Notes under the pieces: generated by a model | The model's database searches: none | What the model saw: the letters and a program-made list of their open reading frames with translations, nothing else | What the model was told of the DNA's origin: nothing | Shown: positions 15,308-25,110 of the stretch, piece after piece | How positions within the stretch are numbered: position 1 is the first letter of the stretch | Layout of the letters: the number at the start of each line of letters is the position of its first letter | Translations under genes and position numbers: made by a program | From: Bacteroidales bacterium UBA1217 | GTDB taxonomy: Bacteria; Bacteroidota; Bacteroidia; Bacteroidales; P3 | Assembly: GCA_002309335.1 (NCBI GenBank) | Contig: DBXH01000024.1 | Span: forward strand, 3,531-49,983 | DNA length: 46,453 bases | Direction of reading: 5' to 3'

Positions 15308-18300
15308 TTACTTGACCACCAATCGTCGGACAGCGTTAACACCATTTGCAGAAGCTCGGACGAAGTAGGTACCGGCAGCCAAGTCGTGAATCTCTATATT
15401 TGAGGAGCAACCCTCGCCATTACAGAATATAGATGTTTTCTTAACAATGCGTCCGCTCATATCGACTATAGTCAACGTCACTTCGCCATTTATGCCAATG
15501 ATACCTATAGTTGTCTTATCCTTTGCCGGGTTGGGATATATCTCCAATGTCGAATTTGGCGACTCGATTTGTGGGCCAATACCATTTACAGCGGTACGGA
15601 ATGTGGTTCGCTCGTTCCATAAACTGTAAGCGGTTTCACTGCAATTGGCACGGATGTAAACAGTGTATTCCTCATCAGGCGTCAATCCCGTAAGAGTAAA
15701 GTAACTATTGCTTATGTTGTTAATGGTTGTGCCAGTGCCCACATTGAAATTGCCAATACCATATTCCATAGTATAGGTCGGGCTGTCGCCAGTCCAAGAG
15801 ACGAAAGCCGAGGTCGACCTAATGTCGGAGACAGAAACATTCGAAACAGGTTGGCATATTATCGTAGTGAATGTTACGGCATCGCTATACTCCGAAATGG
15901 AGCCGTTGTTGGTGCAGCTGTCGGCAACAGCTACGCTGTAAGTGATATCCTGCGAAAGTCCTGTCAGCGTGAAAGGCTTTTCAGTGACAACGAGTACTGT
16001 ATCCGAGGCTCTGTGACTGAGGCGCAAGTGCCATACCGACTGGTCATTATACGACGTCCAATCAACGGTGGCACAATCATAGCTAACGTTGGTAACTATG
16101 GGTGTAGTTGGAGGAAGGCAAGGACGCATAACAGTGATGAACGACCCCTCTGCCCATTCTGAATATATGCCGCTTAAACAGAGTTGACGTACACGGAAAT
16201 TATATTCAGTCGTCTCGTCGAGGTTGTTGAAGGTATAGGTACCGGCATTGACGGTAGTGTTGACCGTCACTGGCTCGCTCCATTCACTTTCGTCAGCTTG
16301 CTTAATTGACACTTCATAAGTGTGAGATACACCTTGCCAGCTGACACTTACAGTATCATACCCTACCGTATTGGCAACAAGATTTATAGGCTCGTGACAA
16401 GTAGCACCGCCACAAGAAATAAGTTGCAAGAGAGGACGTGCATTGTAACGCGATTTCAATATATAACCCGCGGAGGGGCTGATGGGGTCAATGTTATTAA
16501 GCATACTGCGATAAGATATAGTCTTCTGTCCGCTGCACTGAGCAACACCAAACTTTAGTGGGTTCAACTCATCGACGCCAGAATTGTCGTCAACAATAAT
16601 CAATAGGTTGTTAACTCCGTCCCATACGTATGTTTCTGCGAGGTTGAAGATATTCCATCCTTTGTGGCAGTTCATACTTCCACTGTAAACCATAGTTGCC
16701 TGGTTGGTGTCGAGCAGTATGATACTGTTATCGCTGCTGAACGAAGCTGTCGTTGTAGGCTGAAGCCAGATATTGACCGAATTCTTGACAGTTATCGCCT
16801 CATTATCGTTATAGTAGAATGCAATTGCTGAGAGAGGACCAAGATTGTTAAGTTCGGCAGCATCAATGATAAACTCCGTCAACGAGTAGCTATAGTCTGT
16901 GCAGAATGGCATATTCTGGTTAGTTGCTGTCATTGGACCATTTGAAAACAAGCTTGCATCGTCGCAATAAGAAGTACTGATTTGCACAGGTCCTGTCCAG
17001 TTGCTATAAGAGGTGTCTCCGCAATAGGAGCGTACATAGAAGTCATAGGTTACCATTGTATCGAGACCGCTGATGATATATGGATGAGTGTTAGCCGTAA
17101 CGACGTTGCCCGTACCAGGTTCGAAGCCCATAGGACCATACTCAATCTCCCAACTTTGTGCTGTTACTCCGCTATTCCAATCAAGATGAATTTGGTCGGT
17201 CGATACCACCGGAGCCGTTATGTTACTCACTGGCATACATTCAGGAAGATAGTCTATCGTGATATCGTCGATAAAGTTTGGCGACCCAACCAATCCCTCA
17301 TTGATGTTATGGAAAGCTATGATGCGACTTGGGCCTGTGTATGATTCAAACGTAAGTGTGTGCTGGGTATAAACCTCTTCCATATCATAGTAGGTAGCCA
17401 GCGGGATGAAAACATTTCCCTCCATAACACCCACCTGAATGGCATAGTCGGAATTATTAACCAGATGGTAGAAACTAAGCTCCACTTGGTTCAGCGGTAC
17501 CGGCATTGGCGGCATAGAGACATAGGCTATCTTGCCAATAAAGAGGGCGTAGTTGCCACTGTGGGCATTAACTGAACCGTAGTATATCTGTGGTTGGCGG
17601 GTGCCTTCGGTACCTGTCACATACTGCATCCAGCATGTTGGGAAAACATTGGTGAATGCGGTCGTAGAGTTGGTAATACTGTTGAAGTTCTCAGAATAGG
17701 GAAGATCCACAGGGTCGCAAGTCGTGTGACATAAGCTGCTGACGGCCAAACTGGTGTCGCCTTCAATGCAGAACGCCCTTACAGTGACGGAGTAGTCTGT
17801 ATTAGGTGTCAGTCCTGGAATTGTCAGATAAGGATTGTATGTCATCACACTGACGCTGTCACAAGTAATAATCCACTGGGTTTCATCGCCATTCGAAGTC
17901 CATGAAATATAGATACTGTCATTGAACGGAATAATTGAAAGATCCGAAGGTGTCTGGCAAGATGTGCGACGCACAACGACGTTGTCAATGGCAGCAGGGC
18001 TCTGATGGCCGATAGCAATATAATAATCAGTCCAAGCGAAAACCATTCGGTATACGCCCGCTCTGGATATGTGTAATTCACTCTCAATTGTTGTCCAGTC
18101 ATTAGTGTCGCCATAGAGTTGACTTCCACCATCGAGAGCAATCCAATTGACCGGCAGAGTCGTCGTACCGAATCCTGCAGGAATAAGGTTGCCACCCTGA
18201 GGGGCAAAAGAGATGGGTACGAGAGCCACACGCAGATAGTCGAAGTCGTATTGACCATTGCTTCGCCAATCGAAACGATAGTTATAGTTACCAGTATCAG

Positions 18301-21300
18301 CGAAGAACAAGTTGACATAAGCATAGCTGATGCCGGTAACGTCACAATTATAACTGTTGGTCGCGCCGCCGTCCTGCGAAATGTAAAGCGCATTGGAATC
18401 GCCATTGCCGAGAGCAGACCCGATAACCCAGGCGTTTACATGCTGACCGCTGCTAAAATTCCATTTTGCATTCTCCGCGTAGTTAGAAAAGTTGCAATAG
18501 AACGGAATCTCGAAGTAGGGATCTGCCGTGGTGAAGGTAGCCATTGTAAAGACCGCATCGTCACCGCACATAGGACGAACATAAATATCGTACTGCGTTG
18601 AGGTAGACAGACCTGTTATTGTGACCGAGTTCGTGGAACTATATATAAAAGTTCCGTTGCTAATCTCAAAACCATGGGGACCATAAACAACGTCCCATGA
18701 TACTGCTGTCGAGTGGTCACTCCAAGTTATGGTGAGCGCATTAGTATCTATCGCAGTTGCAACGATATCTGTAACAGGCGGGCACAGAGGAGCGAAGCTT
18801 ATTTCAATGTCATCAATTCCTGCGCCCCACTCCATCTCGGGACGTTCTGCCTTCATAACAATATGAGTACCTGTACCAGAATATCTGTCGAAAAACACAG
18901 TATACTTCCGCCATGAGGTAACGCCCTCAACAACAATGGTATCGACAGCCGTAAACGAAGCTCCAGTAGTGTCGTCATTACCCATTACGCCGATGATAAA
19001 GGTAGGACGCTGAAGGCTATTGTAAGAACGCGCCCAGAAGGAAAACTCAAGTTGGTTGATGTGAAGAACAGCAGTGTCAATCTCAGGAGTGATAATGTAT
19101 TGGTAATCGCCGTATAAATAGTTGGGACTTGATGTCCAAGCCATGCCGCGCAAACCAGTATGGACATCGCCATACAATGCATCGTTCGACACGTATGGGA
19201 TTCCATAGTAGTCGCAAGAATCAACGATACGGCTCCAGCATTTAGCAAATCCAGCACTAAAGAACCCTCCGACAGGGTTCAGTTCAAAGCCCTCTTTCCA
19301 AGGGGAATGCTTGATTTTACCACAGGGAGTGCGGAAATCGGCCGTAATGGCAGTGCTGGTGTCAGAACTCAGCAGGATGCCATTGTCGCCCCATTCATTG
19401 CAGATGCCTCTGACACTAGCTGTATATACCATTGATGCATTGAGTCCGCCAACAAGACAGTGGGACTGCAGACCGCCGTATTCGGCAACAGTGTCTTCGC
19501 CACTCATTATTGTCAGGATGACGCCCGAGTTGTTGGTGCTGTCGTCCCAGTAGAGATAAACGCTGTCGGGAGTACTGAGACTCTGATCTACATAAACAAA
19601 TGTTGGATGCGGGCAGCGTGGAATATAGTCAACAGTTATATCATCAATATAAGGACGGCTGTAAATGCTGTCAGGTGAGAGGAAAGTGATGTGACCATGG
19701 CGTAGAGCGTCAAATTGTTCGGCACCAAGGCTGCTGTCGGCAGCCAAAGCATTGAGAGGAAGCTCAATTTGCTCCCACACACCTATTTGACTTGCAACGA
19801 CGGTGTCAATGGGGTAGAATGTTGTTATGTCATTTAAATCCGACATTGCTCCCACCACAAGAGGATGGTTCCCTGTTACAGCGTTGCTGCTATTGGACTC
19901 TCGGTAGAGCCAAAATGTAACTTGCAGCGAATCGATTGACGCGCTCATCTCAGGCATAGCTACATAGCTATAACTTTCGGCATTAGAGTATAGGTATAGA
20001 ACCGATTGACGGCCTGCCACATTCCAAGGATATATATAGGGTATATTAACTCCCAGCGGACTATACTTGTACCAGCACGATGGTACTATCGGGGAGGCTC
20101 CTACCGGCCATGATGAAAAGTCCTCGGTGTAAGGAAGTTGTTGCGCCAGACACTTAGTTGTGACAGTGAAGTCACTATAGGCACTATCTTCACAATCGCC
20201 AATTACACGAAAAATATAAGTTGTAGAAGGATCAAGATTGTTAATTACATAGTTATATTGTGTTGTAGTAGCCAAGAAGTCGAAGTTTTCTTCGCCCATA
20301 TTTTTATAATATATACTCCAGGATGTCTCATAGCCACCGGGGATAAGTTTGAAATCCACCGTGTTTGCCCCAATGCTGTCAACGAAAACCAGCGGGGAAT
20401 AGCACTCGCTCTCTGAGTTGCATTCTGATGTGTGGAGTACTATGTTGTTGCGGTATGGATATTCTTGGCTCTGCATTAGCAAGTAGTTGTCAAACGTCTC
20501 TTCGTCGCTCGAAAAAGATATGGCTTTATTACTCGCTGAATGACAGGCAAAACGGTAGTTCTGGTTATGAGCGGCTCCTGAATTGTCAACTACGGCTATA
20601 ACCAAATTGTTGCGACCGTCGTAGTTGAAGAAACCGCGGTTGAACGCGAAGGTATTCCAACCATATGAGCAGTTTAGTGAACCACTATAAACGAGTATCA
20701 TATTAGACGGAGCCACAAAGTTGGTGCTGCTCAACGAATTGAGTGAAGTTACACCCATATAAATCATACAACTGTCTTTGACTGACATAGGAAGTGTGTC
20801 GGAAGCATAAAAGAACTCAATGGCACTGAATGAGCCGGCAGTGTCAATCTCGTCAACAGTAAATAACTGTTCGGTGAACGAGTAGTTGTGCCAATTATGG
20901 ACAGGAAACTCAAAATGGTTGGAATTGCTGAAACCACTGATGGTGTCTGTGGTAAACGTAGTAGAGTCAATGATATTGCAGGTTGTCATTGCAGTGGTGA
21001 AGAACGTATTGACCCACTGCGATGTTTCGTTGTTCTCGCAGATAGCACGAACTCGAACTTCGTATGCAATATTATGGTTGAGGTTGGTGAGTAGATACTC
21101 CGTACCATTTGTGAAATAAGGGGTCCATGTTTCAGACATTGTGTCGCGTATCTGAACCTCTGCTCCTTGATATTCACCAATACTGCCGGTAGTCCACTGC
21201 AGTAGAGCTGCTCCTGCGGTAACAACAGGTATTTCCAGGCTGCGGACACGGCTGCACAAAGGCGTAATTTCGACAGTGATGTCGTCAATACAAACACGAT

Positions 21301-23395
21301 TGGCTGCACCAGAATCACAAAGCAAGGCTATGTTGCGACCCGTACCATTGTATCCAGTCAGAGGCACTTCAAAGAATTCCATCGTCGTGCCACTGCAAGC
21401 TATGGTGTCAACTGCTGTGAAAGTATTGATGTCCGTGGGATCATTCATAACTCCAACCACAATTTTGGCAATTCCATCGCGGTTTGTAGAACGCATCCAC
21501 AGCGACACCATCAGTGATGAAGGACCGTCCTGGAAAAGAGGTAGGGTGACGTAGGAGTAGTCTGTTGCTGATGAATTCATACTATAATAGCAGCTACCAC
21601 TATGTGCCGTGCCATAAGCCATTTGCGGAATAAAGAGTGATGAACTTGCGTAGCCAGTCCAGCATAAGCCTGCGCCATCCTCATCCTCAAAGCCATAGCT
21701 ATAGGGCAAATCAGTATTGGGGACTGAAGAACAGAGTGTACGTATGGTTCCACTGGTGGATTCACTAGTGTCGCCTTCACCGCAAACAGCGCGGATAACA
21801 TAATAATACTCTGTGTTTCCCACTAGACCATTGAACGTTACAGAAGTATTAGAGATAATAGTGTCTATGTTAATGATATTGCCTGCATCAACAAGAGTTA
21901 CCTGCCAAGCAGTCGAGTTAAAAAGAGGAGTCCAACTCACAATAACCGAACTCGAATCAGACGTTGCACTAGCGTCAGCAACAGGGAAGCAGGATGGAAG
22001 ATAGTCCACCTTGACATTGTCAATATAGTGAATGGCATAGTGAACATCAGGATTATCGGAAATATTAAGGAAAGCTATATTGCGTCCTGTCCCTTGATAG
22101 CCATTGAAATAAACATTCTTTGTAAAGGTTCCGCCTTGGGGGTCATTGATAGTGTCGACAGGGGTAAATACGCCGTTTTCCAGCACACCGACAACAAGTG
22201 GTGTCGGTTCAGACGCTGAGTGACTATAAGGAGTGCCGTGAGTGAAGGAAAGCTGCAGTGTATCAACCCTACTGTTGACTTTAGGCAGAACCAGATAGCC
22301 AAAACCTTTCATTTGCAATCTATTGTTCTCAATAGAAGGTGCATATTGCGAAGTGGCATATGCCGAATCACCGTTAAGAGTATAACCCCATCCAGCAGGA
22401 AAGTCTGACATCAGATTATTAAAATCCTCATAATAAGGGATTGTAACTCCCGTGGTGGCAGTGACCGATGTTGCAAAACTAGTGTCGCCTTCGCCACAAA
22501 CAGCACGCACACTGAAGGTATAGGTAGTATTGGGCTGAAGTCCCGTGACGGTTATAGAAGGTGTCGAAGTGGATGTCTCTGTCCAAGCAACAGAAGTATC
22601 ATCCACGCTGACAAGCCATTGGCTTTCACCCCCACCAGCTTGCCAGTTCAAGGTGATTGAAAATATATCCTGTATAGCTGTCAACGCTGTGGGTGTCATA
22701 CAAGTCACTTGTCTTATTGCAATGTTGTCCACTGCAGCCGGAGGATTGGATCCTTCGGCATAGTCGTTAGACCAGATGAAGAGTAGTTTGTAGTAGGTTA
22801 CTCCTAGTGTTGGGTCTTGCGGAGCACCAATTTCCACAACTTTCTCATTCCTCTGCCAGCCAGTTGCGTTGTAAAGTCCTGTGTGGTTTCCATTACTACT
22901 AAGACTTATCCAACCCGCGGGCAATGACCAAGCGCTGACGCCTTGCGGCAGTTCCGAGCTGCCCAACAGGACGGTAGTGTCGTTGGCAGGGACCAGTGCT
23001 GCAATCAGCATATCACAATTCTGCTCGCCGACGCCATTCCAATCAAAAGATACGATATATGTGCCTTGAGCAAAAGCAAAGTCACGGTAGGCAATAACTC
23101 GTGATGCGATACTATTGTCGTAGTTATATGTGAAGCCTTCCATATCAGAGATATAGAGGGATTTGCCACACGATGCAGAGGCATTTTGAACTGTACAATG
23201 TGCAACGGCAGTATCGATATACCATTTGTTGGCAACTGTTGAGTCTCCGTTAAGCAGAATCCAGGCCGAGTTTTCTATGTGGTCTTCGAATCCACATTGA
23301 TAAGGCACAGTAGCATGCCAATCTTGTGCATAACTTATCGAAGGCAAAACGTACAATAATGCCAAAAAGAGGATGGTTGATAAGATTTTTTTCAT
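15308..23395 (-). CDS. Giant T9SS-secreted protein with MAM-like and fibronectin-III-like modules
   Basis: The 2695-residue protein has a signal peptide (cleavage likely after S-Y-A at about 23). It alternates jelly-roll 'choice-of-anchor J'/MAM-like modules with fibronectin-III-like modules. About eleven FnIII-like units begin near residues 231, 468, 712, 998, 1259, 1537, 1812, 2052, 2332, 2425 and 2513. Nearly all start with Cys-x-x-(P/V) and carry a second Cys in an (V/I)-R-x-x-C motif near the end, a plausible disulfide per module. V-R-A-V-C-G-E-G-D-T-S occurs twice exactly. Two other jelly-roll modules (near 810-995 and 2150-2330) resemble one in the 4009-residue protein. The C-terminal 75 residues are a T9SS type A sorting domain: Y-P-N-P-A-K-D, D-M-S-G-R-I-V, L-A-A-G-T-Y-F-V, ending R-R-L-V-V-K. 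It should cross the outer membrane through the T9SS and be surface-attached or released. Adhesion or binding is inferred; no catalytic motif is seen. Confidence 0.85.
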   Translation of the reverse strand: MKKILSTILFLALLYVLPSISYAQDWHATVPYQCGFEDHIENSAWILLNGDSTVANKWYIDTAVAHCTVQNASASCGKSLYISDMEGFTYNYDNSIASRVIAYRDFAFAQGTYIVSFDWNGVGEQNCDMLIAALVPANDTTVLLGSSELPQGVSAWSLPAGWISLSSNGNHTGLYNATGWQRNEKVVEIGAPQDPTLGVTYYKLLFIWSNDYAEGSNPPAAVDNIAIRQVTCMTPTALTAIQDIFSITLNWQAGGGESQWLVSVDDTSVAWTETSTSTPSITVTGLQPNTTYTFSVRAVCGEGDTSFATSVTATTGVTIPYYEDFNNLMSDFPAGWGYTLNGDSAYATSQYAPSIENNRLQMKGFGYLVLPKVNSRVDTLQLSFTHGTPYSHSASEPTPLVVGVLENGVFTPVDTINDPQGGTFTKNVYFNGYQGTGRNIAFLNISDNPDVHYAIHYIDNVKVDYLPSCFPVADASATSDSSSVIVSWTPLFNSTAWQVTLVDAGNIINIDTIISNTSVTFNGLVGNTEYYYVIRAVCGEGDTSESTSGTIRTLCSSVPNTDLPYSYGFEDEDGAGLCWTGYASSSLFIPQMAYGTAHSGSCYYSMNSSATDYSYVTLPLFQDGPSSLMVSLWMRSTNRDGIAKIVVGVMNDPTDINTFTAVDTIACSGTTMEFFEVPLTGYNGTGRNIALLCDSGAANRVCIDDITVEITPLCSRVRSLEIPVVTAGAALLQWTTGSIGEYQGAEVQIRDTMSETWTPYFTNGTEYLLTNLNHNIAYEVRVRAICENNETSQWVNTFFTTAMTTCNIIDSTTFTTDTISGFSNSNHFEFPVHNWHNYSFTEQLFTVDEIDTAGSFSAIEFFYASDTLPMSVKDSCMIYMGVTSLNSLSSTNFVAPSNMILVYSGSLNCSYGWNTFAFNRGFFNYDGRNNLVIAVVDNSGAAHNQNYRFACHSASNKAISFSSDEETFDNYLLMQSQEYPYRNNIVLHTSECNSESECYSPLVFVDSIGANTVDFKLIPGGYETSWSIYYKNMGEENFDFLATTTQYNYVINNLDPSTTYIFRVIGDCEDSAYSDFTVTTKCLAQQLPYTEDFSSWPVGASPIVPSCWYKYSPLGVNIPYIYPWNVAGRQSVLYLYSNAESYSYVAMPEMSASIDSLQVTFWLYRESNSSNAVTGNHPLVVGAMSDLNDITTFYPIDTVVASQIGVWEQIELPLNALAADSSLGAEQFDALRHGHITFLSPDSIYSRPYIDDITVDYIPRCPHPTFVYVDQSLSTPDSVYLYWDDSTNNSGVILTIMSGEDTVAEYGGLQSHCLVGGLNASMVYTASVRGICNEWGDNGILLSSDTSTAITADFRTPCGKIKHSPWKEGFELNPVGGFFSAGFAKCWSRIVDSCDYYGIPYVSNDALYGDVHTGLRGMAWTSSPNYLYGDYQYIITPEIDTAVLHINQLEFSFWARSYNSLQRPTFIIGVMGNDDTTGASFTAVDTIVVEGVTSWRKYTVFFDRYSGTGTHIVMKAERPEMEWGAGIDDIEISFAPLCPPVTDIVATAIDTNALTITWSDHSTAVSWDVVYGPHGFEISNGTFIYSSTNSVTITGLSTSTQYDIYVRPMCGDDAVFTMATFTTADPYFEIPFYCNFSNYAENAKWNFSSGQHVNAWVIGSALGNGDSNALYISQDGGATNSYNCDVTGISYAYVNLFFADTGNYNYRFDWRSNGQYDFDYLRVALVPISFAPQGGNLIPAGFGTTTLPVNWIALDGGSQLYGDTNDWTTIESELHISRAGVYRMVFAWTDYYIAIGHQSPAAIDNVVVRRTSCQTPSDLSIIPFNDSIYISWTSNGDETQWIITCDSVSVMTYNPYLTIPGLTPNTDYSVTVRAFCIEGDTSLAVSSLCHTTCDPVDLPYSENFNSITNSTTAFTNVFPTCWMQYVTGTEGTRQPQIYYGSVNAHSGNYALFIGKIAYVSMPPMPVPLNQVELSFYHLVNNSDYAIQVGVMEGNVFIPLATYYDMEEVYTQHTLTFESYTGPSRIIAFHNINEGLVGSPNFIDDITIDYLPECMPVSNITAPVVSTDQIHLDWNSGVTAQSWEIEYGPMGFEPGTGNVVTANTHPYIISGLDTMVTYDFYVRSYCGDTSYSNWTGPVQISTSYCDDASLFSNGPMTATNQNMPFCTDYSYSLTEFIIDAAELNNLGPLSAIAFYYNDNEAITVKNSVNIWLQPTTTASFSSDNSIILLDTNQATMVYSGSMNCHKGWNIFNLAETYVWDGVNNLLIIVDDNSGVDELNPLKFGVAQCSGQKTISYRSMLNNIDPISPSAGYILKSRYNARPLLQLISCGGATCHEPINLVANTVGYDTVSVSWQGVSHTYEVSIKQADESEWSEPVTVNTTVNAGTYTFNNLDETTEYNFRVRQLCLSGIYSEWAEGSFITVMRPCLPPTTPIVTNVSYDCATVDWTSYNDQSVWHLRLSHRASDTVLVVTEKPFTLTGLSQDITYSVAVADSCTNNGSISEYSDAVTFTTIICQPVSNVSVSDIRSTSAFVSWTGDSPTYTMEYGIGNFNVGTGTTINNISNSYFTLTGLTPDEEYTVYIRANCSETAYSLWNERTTFRTAVNGIGPQIESPNSTLEIYPNPAKDKTTIGIIGINGEVTLTIVDMSGRIVKKTSIFCNGEGCSSNIEIHDLAAGTYFVRASANGVNAVRRLVVK

Positions 23396-23648
23396 TTTTG
23401 TGTTCCGTTATGAATGATAAAGACTTTTATAATAAAGAACGTAACAACTCTCCAAAAAACTACAACGGTCCTGTTTTTTTCATATTATCGCTAAACAGAA
23501 AAACAATATTAAATATTAAAGGGAGTTAAAGAAAAGTTAATAGAGTTAAGGGATAAACCACCGTCATTTAACCCTATAAAATCAATAAGAGATTTTTATC
23601 GGTAACTTATCTGAGACCTATTTATAAATATTATTATTGTCCCACATT

Positions 23649-24557
23649 CTAATTTTCCAACATAAAACCCTTCAACGGCTCCACGTGAAGTGTAATATGC
23701 GTCTTTTCACCGAAATGATCCTTCAATGCCTGCTCTATCTCATATGTGCGTTCGTGTGCAACTGCAAGAGGCAATGAGCCGTCCATACGTATATGCAGTT
23801 CGATGGCATAGTGGTTGCCGATGCGGCGTGTGCGCAGATTGTGCGGGTCGCATACATCGGGGAATGAAGTAACGATGTCGACTATCTCTTTCTCGACCTC
23901 CTCAGGCAGCGACGCCTCCATAAGTTCATCGACACCGCGCTTCATCAGCATCCAAGCAACACGCAGGATGAAGAATGAGACGACAAGTCCCGCCATCGGG
24001 TCGAGCACCGTCCAGCGGTCGCCAAGCAGGATTGCACCACCGATGCCCAGCAGTGTGCCCAAAGAGGAAAGCGCGTCGCTACGGTGATGCCAAGCGTTGG
24101 CCTCAACAGCGGTTGAATTCAACGAGCGTCCGCGCCGAACGGTGTATTGATACACCGCCTCTTTCAGCAGCACCGACACCAGCGCTGCCCACAACGCCAG
24201 CATTCCCGGAGCCGGAATAGTGCCGCCATTATACCAGAAAAGTATTGCCACAGCAGCCCTATAGCCGATACCAACAGCCACTATTGCCAACGAGAAACCG
24301 ACAATGGTCGAAGCCAGCGTCTCGTACTTGCCGTGCCCGTAGTCGTGACCGCGGTCCTCAGGCTTGCCGCTGATGCGCACAAAGACCAACACAATGGCGT
24401 CGGTCAGCAAGTCGGACAACGAATGTACAGCATCGGCCGTCATCGCGGCGCTATGGCCAACGATTCCTGCAACGAACTTGAACAGCGTCAGCAGCACATT
24501 CACCGCGCTGCCGACCAACGTAACTTTATATATTTCTTTCTCCCTGTTCATATTCAT
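23649..24557 (-). CDS. Cation diffusion facilitator (CDF) metal efflux transporter
   Basis: A 302-residue CDF family protein with about six membrane segments and a cytoplasmic C-terminal domain, resembling FieF-like exporters of Zn2+, Fe2+ or Mn2+ driven by H+ exchange. Membrane metal-site motifs are visible as A-D-A-V-H-S-L-S-D in TM2 and A-W-H-H-R-S-D-A in TM5. A Y-G-H-G-K-Y-E-T loop follows TM2. The soluble domain (about 215-300) carries I-E-L-H-I-R-M-D and ends with H-I-T-L-H-V-E-P. I use ATG 24557; the longer in-frame start is a TTG, and ATG 24551 is also possible. The gene diverges from the 164-residue helical protein gene across about 58 bp. Metal specificity cannot be read from sequence alone. 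Confidence 0.87.
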   Translation of the reverse strand: MNMNREKEIYKVTLVGSAVNVLLTLFKFVAGIVGHSAAMTADAVHSLSDLLTDAIVLVFVRISGKPEDRGHDYGHGKYETLASTIVGFSLAIVAVGIGYRAAVAILFWYNGGTIPAPGMLALWAALVSVLLKEAVYQYTVRRGRSLNSTAVEANAWHHRSDALSSLGTLLGIGGAILLGDRWTVLDPMAGLVVSFFILRVAWMLMKRGVDELMEASLPEEVEKEIVDIVTSFPDVCDPHNLRTRRIGNHYAIELHIRMDGSLPLAVAHERTYEIEQALKDHFGEKTHITLHVEPLKGFMLEN

Positions 24558-24603
24558 TACCAACGAAAAAACAGCCTGTTTATTGCATATCCGGTTTTTT
24601 GTG

Positions 24604-24611
24604 TATCTTTG
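24604..24611 (+). promoter_or_regulatory. -7 promoter box, predicted leaderless start
   Basis: TATCTTTG matches TAnnTTTG, with a possible -33 TTG at 24583-24585 (18-bp spacing). Four bases separate the box from ATG 24616, so transcription should begin at the start codon. Confidence 0.7.
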
Positions 24612-24615
24612 CCTT

Positions 24616-25110
24616 ATGGATTATTTGCATGTCGACGACGTTAAATCACTGGCTCAGAGAGCTCACAGCGACAAATCCTTTATGGACGAGTTGTGGGCGA
24701 TCCTCTTTGACGGCACCAATCAGCGAGCGTCAAACAACGCAGCGTGGGCTATGATGCACCTGCCGAAGTCGGATTTAACACATATCGACGCACATCGCGA
24801 CCGACTGTCAGAACTGGCCTTAGAGACAGTCAACATCACAATGCGACGTTTGTCGCTGGCGCTGCTCGAGCGTTTGGAATGGAATATCAACGATATTCGC
24901 ACCGACCTGCTCGACTTCTGCCTTGAGCATCTTGCGCTTGCTGAAGAGCCATACGGTATTCGCTCGGTATGTATGAAACTGGCTTACAAGATGTGCCGCC
25001 ACTATCCCGAACTAAAAGAGGAATTGCGGCTGTCGTTGTTGCTCATCGAGCCGACAGATTTGGGCAGAGGCGTTCGTCACACCCGCAACAATATTCTCCA
25101 GCAATTATAA
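24616..25110 (+). CDS. Helical (HEAT-like) protein of unknown function
   Basis: The 164-residue protein is almost entirely helical, with repeated amphipathic helices of HEAT/ARM-like character (for example N-N-A-A-W-A-M-M-H-L, M-R-R-L-S-L-A-L-L-E-R-L and L-A-E-E-P-Y-G-I-R-S-V-C-M-K-L-A). It has no signal peptide, so a cytoplasmic scaffold or protein-binding role is possible but not shown. I do not recognise a named family with confidence. ATG 24616 is chosen because a full promoter box ends four bases before it; the longer frame from 24364 runs antisense to the CDF gene. The stop codon overlaps by 6 bp the stop of the convergent peroxiredoxin gene. Confidence 0.7.
   Translation: MDYLHVDDVKSLAQRAHSDKSFMDELWAILFDGTNQRASNNAAWAMMHLPKSDLTHIDAHRDRLSELALETVNITMRRLSLALLERLEWNINDIRTDLLDFCLEHLALAEEPYGIRSVCMKLAYKMCRHYPELKEELRLSLLLIEPTDLGRGVRHTRNNILQQL

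Noticed and set aside
23682..23687. CACGTG core in the CDF gene, possible second parS
   Set aside because: Only the central six bases and part of one arm match; the outer arms do not fit the parS consensus.
24558..24563. Longer TTG start for the CDF transporter
   Set aside because: ATG codons follow 6 and 12 bases downstream, and homologues do not require the extra residues.
24364..24615. Extension of the helical protein gene upstream of 24616
   Set aside because: It is antisense to the CDF gene and precedes a full promoter box; the extra sequence resembles a shadow frame.
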